21,127 bases of DNA. Source: a virus. The notes under the pieces are model-generated. The model ran no database searches. It worked only from the letters and a program-made list of their open reading frames with translations, and was not told the DNA's origin. The translations under genes were made by a program, and so were the position numbers. Numbering within the stretch: the first letter of the stretch is position 1; each line of letters opens with the position of its first letter. The DNA lies in IMG/VR virus record IMGVR_UViG_3300028384_000943, positions 1 through 21,127 of that record; one strand, written 5' to 3'. Of this stretch, positions 1 through 7,058 are shown in pieces.

Positions 1-1
1 T

Positions 2-1225
2 GGTGAGAATATTATCATGTACAATTATAATATGTACACTGGTCATTCTATTACAGCAACTGATACTGTTACAACCAATACAGCATATACTACTAGGACC
101 GAGGCAACTGAATTTGTTGGTTCATTGACTGGTAATGCTGACACCGCTACTCAGGCGGGCAGTGCAGGAACAGCAGGAGCTATTGGTGGAGGTGGATCTG
201 CTGGAACAAAGAACACTGCAGCTGCACAAGCTGTTGACACAAAGGCAACAGTGTTGCCAACAAATTCGGTTATAAAGAACTCTTGGTTCAATTCTGCATA
301 TGGTATATTCAAAGTTGCTGTTGATGTTGGTGATGTTATTAAAAATTCTATAAACAGGTTTGTTGACTATGACGGTGTGTCAAATAGAACTTTGACAACG
401 AGGGAAGTCAGATCCAAACTAAGAAATGCAGCTGCTCAAGCAAATGAAAGTTTTATTGGTACTACTATTGCTGAAGGTATATTGAATACAACTTATTCTA
501 ATGCTGTTCCTTCTCAGATAGGTTCTATTATTGATGATGAACCAACACCTAGAAATCCAAATCCAAAAGAGGTGTTTGGTAAGATAAAAGGTGCTGAAGC
601 AAAAAGATTTTCTGGATCTGTTCAGAACAACGTGGTCACAATCATACCAAATCCAATCTATGACCCAACAAGAAAGAAAACTATTACCGAAAGAACTAAA
701 CTTGCTAGAGGAATTACCATGGCAAAGTTCTTTGGGAGTCATGGTGATCCTATTACGATGGATCATATGTTTACAGAAGATCGTTTTGAAACAGCAAAAT
801 ATCTGTATCTTCATGCTCAACTAATGCGATCAGTAATTGAAGATGAAGGGGATTTTGATGAGTTTAGACTCGTAGTTTCAGAAGGTGTTTATAAACCTTC
901 TGAAACAGAAACGATAGCAGCAGGTAGTGTTAATGACTATAGAACATATGGTCGTGCTATTGTATATGAACTAAGAAATCGTAAAGGTGAAATTGCACCA
1001 AATAAAACATTTAAACTTGCAGCATGGTGGAAAGATAGTCAACAGTATGAAAAGATGATATTAGACTATGACACATATAATCCAGATGGGTCTCTAAATG
1101 TACAAATTATTGTAATTATGCCAGAATTAACAGAGGGATATAAGGCAAGTTATCAAAATAGACTTGAAACAAGATACAATAATTATGTACAAGCAACAGG
1201 TGAATTGATCGAAATACTTGCCTAA
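2..1225 (+). CDS. gp5: gp5-like baseplate hub protein, C-terminal part (5' partial)
   Basis: The frame is open to the left edge, so the ATG at 17 is probably internal and the gene likely begins upstream. Position directly before gp25 and gp6 is where T4-like cyanophages carry the gp5-type baseplate hub gene. The visible part starts with a fibre-like, Gly/Ala-rich low-complexity linker (first ~75 residues), then a compact conserved-looking domain rich in NPNPKEVFGKIKG, SGSVQNNVVTIIPNP and SHGDPITMDHMFT type motifs. About residues 270-330, counted from the ATG at 17, resemble the outline of a peptidase M15 fold (VVSEGVYKP followed by YGRAIVYEL), but the usual zinc-binding His and Asp are not evident. 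I see no T4 lysozyme domain in this part. No cysteine or membrane segment stands out. The gp5 name rests on synteny and remembered family sequences, so it is moderate; it may instead be a separate structural protein. Confidence 0.55.
   Translation, partial: GENIIMYNYNMYTGHSITATDTVTTNTAYTTRTEATEFVGSLTGNADTATQAGSAGTAGAIGGGGSAGTKNTAAAQAVDTKATVLPTNSVIKNSWFNSAYGIFKVAVDVGDVIKNSINRFVDYDGVSNRTLTTREVRSKLRNAAAQANESFIGTTIAEGILNTTYSNAVPSQIGSIIDDEPTPRNPNPKEVFGKIKGAEAKRFSGSVQNNVVTIIPNPIYDPTRKKTITERTKLARGITMAKFFGSHGDPITMDHMFTEDRFETAKYLYLHAQLMRSVIEDEGDFDEFRLVVSEGVYKPSETETIAAGSVNDYRTYGRAIVYELRNRKGEIAPNKTFKLAAWWKDSQQYEKMILDYDTYNPDGSLNVQIIVIMPELTEGYKASYQNRLETRYNNYVQATGELIEILA
875..906. repeat. Perfect 12-bp inverted repeat inside the gp5-like gene
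   Basis: GTTTCAGAAGGT at 875-886 is the exact reverse complement of ACCTTCTGAAAC at 895-906, with an 8-nt spacer GTTTATAA. It would form a 12-bp hairpin in mRNA within codons for the VSEGVYKPSET stretch. No U-tract follows, so it is not a standard intrinsic terminator. Confidence 0.8.
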
Positions 1226-1231
1226 TTTGAT

Positions 1232-1239
1232 TATAAATA
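1232..1239 (+). promoter_or_regulatory. T4-type late promoter word TATAAATA before gp25
   Basis: An exact TATAAATA lies in the 32-bp gap between the gp5-like gene and gp25, followed by an AAAAAGGA ribosome binding site at 1243-1250 and the ATG at 1258. T4 late promoters consist essentially of this -10 element, read with the gp55/gp33/gp45 system. The predicted start point would leave a very short leader. Confidence 0.75.
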
Positions 1240-1257
1240 GGTAAAAAGGAAATAAAC

Positions 1258-1701
1258 ATGCCAGCAAAAGCATTTGCATTAGAAGATGGAAATTTAAATA
1301 CAACTGCTATAGCCAGTACTAAGAAAGTTGTGTATAAAGATCTTGACTTGTTCTTTTCACCAAAACCTTCTGGTGATGTGTATAAGAAGCAAGATGTTGC
1401 TGCTGTAAAACAGTCAGTCAAAAACATACTGATGACTAATTTTATGGAAAAACCTTTCAACAGTACATATGGTGGAAACCTAAATAGTTTTCTGTTTGAA
1501 CTTGATACTACTGTAGAAGCTGATATTCTTAGAGATCAGATATTTGAAACGGTCACATTGCACGAACCTCGTGCTTTGATGAGAAGTGTCTACATATCTT
1601 TACAACCAGAAACAAACACTATTAACGTGAACATTTCATTTCAGGTTTTGAATTCAGTTGAACCGGTTTCTTTAGAATTATCACTTACGAGGTTAAGATA
1701 A
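1258..1701 (+). CDS. gp25: Baseplate wedge subunit gp25
   Basis: This 147-residue protein matches the GPW/gp25 family in size and pattern. It is a small wedge component that joins gp6 and gp53 and contacts the end of the sheath in contractile phage tails and related injection systems. The NFMEKPFNSTYGGNL region (61-75) and the LHEPR motif (101-105) followed by alternating hydrophobic beta strands to the C-terminal SLTRLR are the recognisable parts. Its start is preceded by a good AAAAGGA site and by a late promoter word. It is followed directly by gp6 with TAA and ATG adjacent, so the two are very likely translated from one mRNA. Confidence 0.92.
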   Translation: MPAKAFALEDGNLNTTAIASTKKVVYKDLDLFFSPKPSGDVYKKQDVAAVKQSVKNILMTNFMEKPFNSTYGGNLNSFLFELDTTVEADILRDQIFETVTLHEPRALMRSVYISLQPETNTINVNISFQVLNSVEPVSLELSLTRLR

Positions 1702-3540
1702 ATGGCAACTACTACTAGATCAGCAGACCTTGATTTTAATGTAATCAAGAATAGACTTAAGGATTATTTCAAAAGTAAAGATGAATTTAATTCTTATGAC
1801 TTTGAGGGTGCAGGACTTAACAACCTTCTAGATGTTCTTGCCTACAATACACATATGAATGCACTTACTGCAAACTTTGCATTAAATGAAGCATTCCTTC
1901 CAACTGCACAACTTAGAAGTTCTGTACTTTCACATGCTGGTATGTTAGGGTATGAAACTCGGTCACGTACATCAGCAAAGGCTCTTGTTGAATTATCTCT
2001 TAATTTGACAAACGTTGTTGGTAGACCAGTGACCATCACCATTCCTCGAGGAACTCAATTTACTTCCTCTATTGATGGGACAACATATACATTTAGAACA
2101 CTAGAATCATATGCAGCAAGAGATAATGGTTCGGGTACATATGAATTTGCTACAACTGCAGGCTCTACAGATATTCCAATTTATGAAGGCATAGAAAAAA
2201 CAAAAACCTTTATTGTTGGCCAGAAAGATGAAAGACAGGTTTACGTCATACCAGATGAAACCATGGACAAATCCACTGTCCGAGTTTTAGTGTATGATAG
2301 TTTGACATCAAATACATATAGAGAATATCTACCTTTGTCTCAGGCAATTCGTATTGATTCAGAGACAGAGTACTACAGCATACATGAATCGCCCAATGGA
2401 TTCTATGAGGTCAATTTTGGTGATGGAACATCCTTTGGTAAATCTCCGGACCCTGGGCAAAAAGTTGTTGTTACATACCTTTCATCAAAAGGTGAAGATG
2501 CAAACAACGGAACCTTATTTACCGCGGCCAATCAGGTATCAGTTAACAATGTTAACTATGTTTTAAGTACCGTAACATCATCAGAGTCAAGTGGTGGTGC
2601 AGAAAAACAGACCATTGAATCTATTCGGCAACTTGCTCCGATTGCATTTGCTGCACAACAAAGACTTGTTACATCACTTGACTATAAAGGAATCATAGAA
2701 ACCAATTTTGCTGATGTAAAAGAGGCAGCTGTTTGGTCTGGGGATCAAAACATACCACTTGACTACGGTGCAGTTTATATTTCACTTAACTTTAAAACCG
2801 GAACTGCAACAAGTGTACAGCAAGCAGTTAAAGACCAGATTAGAGCAAACTATGTGAAGAATCTTTCTACTATGTCCATGACACCGAAGTTTGCTGACCC
2901 TCGAGATGTGTTCCTAATTTTAACAACATCATTTAATTTTGATCCTGCACTTATCGGGACCTCTAGCCAAACACAAGAATCAAATATCATACAATTTATA
3001 GTGAACTACTTTGCAAGAAACCTAGAATCATTTAACAAGGTATTCCGTAAAAGTAATCTACTCACAGAAATTGATGCTCTTAACAGAGCAGTTTTAAATA
3101 CAAAGATTGACATAGAAGTTCAGATGCGCGAAGAAATTACGGCAGCTGCTTTAAATACATTTGAAGTTCAGTTCCCTTGTGCAATTAAAGAACCAGATGA
3201 TCTATTCCATAGAATCAGAACAGAGGCATTTGAATTTAACGGACTGGTCTGTATTATAAAAAATAGACTACGAACAAATCAACTTGCTATATTTGATCTG
3301 GATGATAACATTGTACTTGATAATGTAGGCAGTTATAATTCCAGTACCGGTCTTGTTTCTTTCGTAGGATTTGAACCAACTAGACTTTTAAGTGGTGAAA
3401 CATCTCTTAAAATCCAAGTAACACCAGATAATGACTCATCTATACAACCACTTAGAAATATGATACTCAAATTGGAAACTGATAGATCATCTGCCACAGC
3501 AGTTATTGATCGGCAAACAGAAACACTTAAAGTAACATAA
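1702..3540 (+). CDS. gp6: Baseplate wedge subunit gp6
   Basis: The product (612 residues; T4 gp6 is 660) is the wedge protein that forms the continuous inner ring of the baseplate and is related to the baseplate J family. It opens with an ADLDFNVIKNRLKDYFKS segment followed by helices containing LLDVLAYNTHMNALTANFA, a hallmark of gp6 from marine T4-like phages. A GDG turn at 240-242 with downstream SPDPGQKVVVTYL is the typical baseplate-J signature. The C-terminal third has the conserved fibre-free core seen after that domain. The start codon immediately follows the gp25 stop, and its own TAATG stop overlaps the next start, indicating translational coupling on both sides. Confidence 0.93.
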   Translation: MATTTRSADLDFNVIKNRLKDYFKSKDEFNSYDFEGAGLNNLLDVLAYNTHMNALTANFALNEAFLPTAQLRSSVLSHAGMLGYETRSRTSAKALVELSLNLTNVVGRPVTITIPRGTQFTSSIDGTTYTFRTLESYAARDNGSGTYEFATTAGSTDIPIYEGIEKTKTFIVGQKDERQVYVIPDETMDKSTVRVLVYDSLTSNTYREYLPLSQAIRIDSETEYYSIHESPNGFYEVNFGDGTSFGKSPDPGQKVVVTYLSSKGEDANNGTLFTAANQVSVNNVNYVLSTVTSSESSGGAEKQTIESIRQLAPIAFAAQQRLVTSLDYKGIIETNFADVKEAAVWSGDQNIPLDYGAVYISLNFKTGTATSVQQAVKDQIRANYVKNLSTMSMTPKFADPRDVFLILTTSFNFDPALIGTSSQTQESNIIQFIVNYFARNLESFNKVFRKSNLLTEIDALNRAVLNTKIDIEVQMREEITAAALNTFEVQFPCAIKEPDDLFHRIRTEAFEFNGLVCIIKNRLRTNQLAIFDLDDNIVLDNVGSYNSSTGLVSFVGFEPTRLLSGETSLKIQVTPDNDSSIQPLRNMILKLETDRSSATAVIDRQTETLKVT

Positions 3541-4586
3541 TGGCTCATTCACCAAACAATTCAGAAACTCTGAAGGACTTTAATCGCCTTCCTGTTAACC
3601 TCAGGAAAAGTGCCATATCAGAAGCACTTCCAGAGTATTTCCAAGAAGATTATCCCAACCTAATAGCTTTTTTAGAAGGATATTATGATTATCTTGATTC
3701 TGATGAGCAGTGGGGTGGTATAATAAATGAAATTGCAACAATACGAGATTATGAGGACACTGAACTCGAAAGGCTAGATTTTCTTTTTGATGAGGTAGGC
3801 CTTGGTATTGGTGCTGACTTCTTTAATAAACCAAGGGAGGTTATCAGAAACTTTGGTAACTTCTTCAGGGTAAAAGGTTCTGAATACTCTGGATATGGTT
3901 TCTTTAGATCTTTCTTTAATGAGGAAGATGTTGAAATAATATATCCGAAGAATGATCTGATATATGTTGGTGTAGATGAGATCGGTACAGAGTTTGGTAA
4001 AAGAATCCATGACGGTAAAATTTATCAGGTGTTTTCACTCCTTGTAAGTTCTCCCTTTCCTATCCATGTTTGGGAAACATTATGGAGAAGATATGTACAT
4101 CCATCAGGGTACCATCTAGCAGCCGAAGTTGTAATTCTATCAGACACACCTGTTGGTGTAACAACTGAGGAATCATTACCTGAACTTGATCCTCGTGAAA
4201 AGGTTCACTCTAGTGCTTCACTGGTATTCGGTAGGATTGAAGGTGAGGTCACCGGTATCTACGCTGATAACGATGATAGGCAAGGTTATGTTAATGCTGG
4301 TTATGTCAATCCTGGATACTTCCAGATTGTCGATGACGATGCAGATCATGCACCAGAAAGACTCAGTGTATACAAGACACCAGAGAAATTTGGTCTTTCG
4401 GAAACTATCCGTTATATCGACACAAACTTTGCAGATGTGGATCACTGGGCTGGTTTCCATCTCACATACGACGATACATTCACGAAGTTCTCAAGTACTT
4501 CACCATTTACTACTTTCGATGGAACATATCATGTTAAAGCATCTGACAGTGATGGACCGGTATCGCTGTATAACTATTATAAATAG
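3540..4586 (+). CDS. Post-gp6 baseplate/virion structural protein
   Basis: The 348-residue product begins one base before the gp6 stop ends (TAATG). Its first ~160 residues resemble the N-terminal domain of the large structural protein that follows gp6 in T4-like cyanophages: an LPEYFQEDYPNLIAFLEGYY helix, a DYEDTELERLDFLFDE segment, then a KGSEYSGYGFFRSFFNEE segment and a YPKNDLIYVG strand. In those phages the protein is usually much longer, so this one looks like a short version with a different C-terminal part rich in Asp, Gly and Tyr. By position it could replace T4 gp7, but I see no sequence basis for that name. A structural role in the baseplate is likely; the exact function is unknown. 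Confidence 0.7.
   Translation: MAHSPNNSETLKDFNRLPVNLRKSAISEALPEYFQEDYPNLIAFLEGYYDYLDSDEQWGGIINEIATIRDYEDTELERLDFLFDEVGLGIGADFFNKPREVIRNFGNFFRVKGSEYSGYGFFRSFFNEEDVEIIYPKNDLIYVGVDEIGTEFGKRIHDGKIYQVFSLLVSSPFPIHVWETLWRRYVHPSGYHLAAEVVILSDTPVGVTTEESLPELDPREKVHSSASLVFGRIEGEVTGIYADNDDRQGYVNAGYVNPGYFQIVDDDADHAPERLSVYKTPEKFGLSETIRYIDTNFADVDHWAGFHLTYDDTFTKFSSTSPFTTFDGTYHVKASDSDGPVSLYNYYK
4578..4585 (+). promoter_or_regulatory. T4-type late promoter word TATAAATA overlapping a stop codon
   Basis: The exact TATAAATA occupies the last codons of the preceding gene (Tyr-Lys-stop is TAT AAA TAG). It is 26 bp before the next ATG at 4611, and a TAAGGA ribosome binding site follows at 4597-4602. The spacing resembles that at gp25, which supports a real late promoter. 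Confidence 0.7.
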
Positions 4587-4610
4587 TGGTATTAAATAAG
4601 GAACTTAAAA

Positions 4611-5657
4611 ATGGCAAGACAAATAATAGCAGTCGGTAGTGCAGGGAACGACGGAACAGGAGATACCCTGCGTTCTGGTGCTATCAAGATGAATGATAAC
4701 TTCGAAGAACTCTACAGAGATGTTTCCAATCTGGGTGTTCTCGTATCTGATTCAGCAGGTGGGTTGAATCTAGAAGGTATTTCTTTTGATCAAAGAAGCG
4801 TTGTGTTTATCGGTGTGGATAGTCCAAACTCAACTCCATCCGACACGAACGAAACATTCTTGAATGCAACAGAACCTACAAAAGACAACACTATCACCTT
4901 GCCAGATAGTTCAGGTACAGTTGCACTTTTATCTGATATTTCAATTAATCCTAATATCCTTGATTCTGCCGCTATCTTAGCATTTACAAGTTCTCTTGAC
5001 TCTGCAAAAACAATCACCTTGATAGGACAAAATTCTATTGATTCAGTTGGTGTGATTGGTCTTATTGATACAACATACATAAACAACAGGGTTGATCCAG
5101 GACTTGATTCAACTTTAACTCGTCAAGAAATTGATACATATGTAACCAAAAATTATTTGGTATCGCGCAACATTGTATTGGATTCAGCAGATGTAATTGC
5201 AATACACAATCAATTAGATGTAAATGCTTTTGATTCAGGTAATTTTAATCAACTACTTCAAGCGGCTGAAGTTTCGATAATACCTAGCACTCACAATACT
5301 AGATCACTTGGCACAAATACAAATAGATTTTCTAATGCCTTTATTCAACAATCAGTGGAAATTGATAGTGCAAGGTTAGCTTACACTAGTGGCCAACAAA
5401 GGTTACAAGTCACAAATATAACAGGTATAAGAATATCTGATGGAACCGACTCGTCTGTATTATCATTGGCGGGAACTGGTTCATACAATACAGGTATCAG
5501 ACTTGCATTAGGACAATATGCAGAGGCATCTTTACCATCTGATGGTATAGCAGGAGACCTAATTATTATCACAGATGGTGATTCAGCAACAGGTGGTCCA
5601 ACTCTTGCATTCAAAGACAGCAACAACGGAACTTATATTAAATTTAACACTGCCTGA
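4611..5657 (+). CDS. Asp-Ser-rich fibre-like virion structural protein
   Basis: The product has 348 residues. The N terminus carries the motif AGNDGTGDTLRSG followed by KMNDNFEELY, a short module common at the start of structural and fibre proteins in marine T4-like phages and thought to be an attachment element. The rest is low in aromatic residues and rich in Ser, Thr, Asn and Asp, with 13 Asp-Ser dipeptides (several as LDSA), as in beta-rich fibres. The C terminus ends with an AGDLIIITDGDSATGG-like strand-turn pattern. It has its own late promoter and a TAAGGA site, so it may be made independently of the gp25-gp6 message. Position between the post-gp6 gene and gp8 suggests a baseplate-attached short fibre or decoration; this is inference. 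Confidence 0.65.
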   Translation: MARQIIAVGSAGNDGTGDTLRSGAIKMNDNFEELYRDVSNLGVLVSDSAGGLNLEGISFDQRSVVFIGVDSPNSTPSDTNETFLNATEPTKDNTITLPDSSGTVALLSDISINPNILDSAAILAFTSSLDSAKTITLIGQNSIDSVGVIGLIDTTYINNRVDPGLDSTLTRQEIDTYVTKNYLVSRNIVLDSADVIAIHNQLDVNAFDSGNFNQLLQAAEVSIIPSTHNTRSLGTNTNRFSNAFIQQSVEIDSARLAYTSGQQRLQVTNITGIRISDGTDSSVLSLAGTGSYNTGIRLALGQYAEASLPSDGIAGDLIIITDGDSATGGPTLAFKDSNNGTYIKFNTA

Positions 5658-5698
5658 GGTGGTGGTTGAGGTGGATTCTAATCCATAAGGAATAAAAA
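5658..5698 (+). promoter_or_regulatory. 41-bp spacer with GGTGG repeats and gp8 ribosome binding site
   Basis: This spacer holds a direct repeat of TGAGGTGG (5655-5662 and 5667-5674, the first including the upstream stop), then a TAAGGA ribosome binding site (5686-5691) eight bases before the gp8 ATG at 5699. No TATAAATA is present, so gp8 is probably read from an upstream promoter. Confidence 0.5.
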
Positions 5699-7048
5699 AT
5701 GCCAGCAATTATTACAAGACAACTTAGAAAAATTTTAGCAAGAAACTTCTTTGACGGTTTCAATCTAAACAGTAACAACTATTATGTTGGAATTGGTCGT
5801 CCAGAGCAGTGGGATTCATCCGACAATGTTCCTGTACCAGAGGACACAATTACTGATATCAGACAGGTTCGTGACCAACTGATGTCCGTAAAAAAGGTTC
5901 AGGCTGTATCACAGGTTGTTCCAAGAAACAACTGGATCAGTGGTACAATCTACTCACAGTATGATGACTTGATTTCAGGATATCCTACACAGCCATATTA
6001 TGTAAAAACTGATAACAATCAGGTATTTGTGTGTTTGGAAACTGGTAGAAATGCATCTGGAACCATCGTCCCTTCAACTGTTGAGCCGCAATCATCAAAT
6101 GACAATTCTTTCAGACTTGGTGATGGATATGTTTGGAAGTTTCTATACACCATATCTGCATCATCTGCTAATCAGTTTATGTCATCAAATTTTATGCCGG
6201 TCTCTAAACAAGGTGTAACTGATTCAAACTCTACTGGCATTGAGTTACGTCATGAATCAGTACAAAATAACACCAAACCGGCAATGATTACAAGCATTGT
6301 CCTGACAAATGGTGGTACCGGTTACACGTCTAGACCTACGGTCGGTATCACCGCGCCGACAGGTGTTGGAGCTTCTGCCTCTGCATTTATTGATTCTGGA
6401 TTAGGTATCGTGACCCACATTACCATAGATGCAGATAGTTCTACTCTTGCACATGGCGCTGCATATTACAACACTCCAACCATTTCAATCACAGGTGGTG
6501 GTGGATCTGGTGCCACTGCCCGAGCAGTTGTTGCCCCTGATTCAGGCGTCGGTAGAGATGCAAGAGAAGATCTAAGGTCAACTGCCGTTATGTTCCACTC
6601 TCAGTTAGAGCCAGATGACAGTGACTTTATTACGGGTCAAGACTTCCGTCAGGTTTCACTGTGGAGAGATCCAAGACAACAGAACGGAGCACTATTTACG
6701 GACTTGACTGGTAATGCACTAGATAAATTAACATTGAGCAGTACCGTGACTGCATTTACTCGTGATAAGAAAATGGAAGGTCAAACCTCGGGTGCAATTG
6801 CATTTGTTGATCACATTGATTCAAATGAGATTTTCTATCACCAAACAGACAGCACAGGTTATATTGCTTTCCAAGATGGTGAAGCACTACAGGAAACAAA
6901 TGGTGCTGGTGACGGCATAATTGACTCTGCTCTTATCAAACCTAAATATGATAAGAATACCGGTGATATTTTGTACATAGACAATCGTGCAGCAGTCCTA
7001 AGAGATACCACACAAACCGAAGATGTAAAAATAATTATTTCGTTCTAA
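5699..7048 (+). CDS. gp8: Baseplate wedge subunit gp8 with Gly-rich insertion
   Basis: The N-terminal half has the gp8 pattern of marine T4-like phages: residues 21-35 (FNLNSNNYYVGIGRP), a PRNNWISGTIYSQYDD segment near 75-90, and the RLGDGYVWKFLYTIS motif near 139-153. gp8 dimers stabilise each baseplate wedge around gp10 and gp7 in T4. The protein has 449 residues against 334 in T4. Most of the surplus is a roughly 84-residue insertion at 196-279 made of two GxGYxxxPxV / GGGGSGATA units, a beta-repeat that recurs in phage surface proteins. The core resumes at about 285. It is followed within 10 bp by the DUF4815 gene, whose TAAGGA site overlaps this stop codon. Confidence 0.88.
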   Translation: MPAIITRQLRKILARNFFDGFNLNSNNYYVGIGRPEQWDSSDNVPVPEDTITDIRQVRDQLMSVKKVQAVSQVVPRNNWISGTIYSQYDDLISGYPTQPYYVKTDNNQVFVCLETGRNASGTIVPSTVEPQSSNDNSFRLGDGYVWKFLYTISASSANQFMSSNFMPVSKQGVTDSNSTGIELRHESVQNNTKPAMITSIVLTNGGTGYTSRPTVGITAPTGVGASASAFIDSGLGIVTHITIDADSSTLAHGAAYYNTPTISITGGGGSGATARAVVAPDSGVGRDAREDLRSTAVMFHSQLEPDDSDFITGQDFRQVSLWRDPRQQNGALFTDLTGNALDKLTLSSTVTAFTRDKKMEGQTSGAIAFVDHIDSNEIFYHQTDSTGYIAFQDGEALQETNGAGDGIIDSALIKPKYDKNTGDILYIDNRAAVLRDTTQTEDVKIIISF

Positions 7049-7058
7049 GGAATAGAAG

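Noticed and set aside
17-19. ATG at 17 as the true start of the first gene
   Set aside because: The frame is open upstream to the window edge and there is no ribosome binding site before it, so it is probably internal to a longer gene.
419-820. 133-residue minus-strand frame opposite the gp5-like gene
   Set aside because: It is Cys/Ser-rich with no recognisable pattern and lies wholly antisense to a well-supported gene; a shadow frame.
2042-2053. 12-nt palindrome TTCCTCGAGGAA in gp6
   Set aside because: Only 6 bp per arm with no loop and no regulatory context; expected by chance in coding sequence.
2540-2556. AGTTAACA-A-TGTTAACT inverted repeat in gp6
   Set aside because: It arises from repeated Val-Asn codons and has a one-base loop; likely chance.
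5658-5680. GG-rich run as a two-tier G-quadruplex
   Set aside because: Only GG pairs, no GGG tracts; the evidence is too weak to call a structure.
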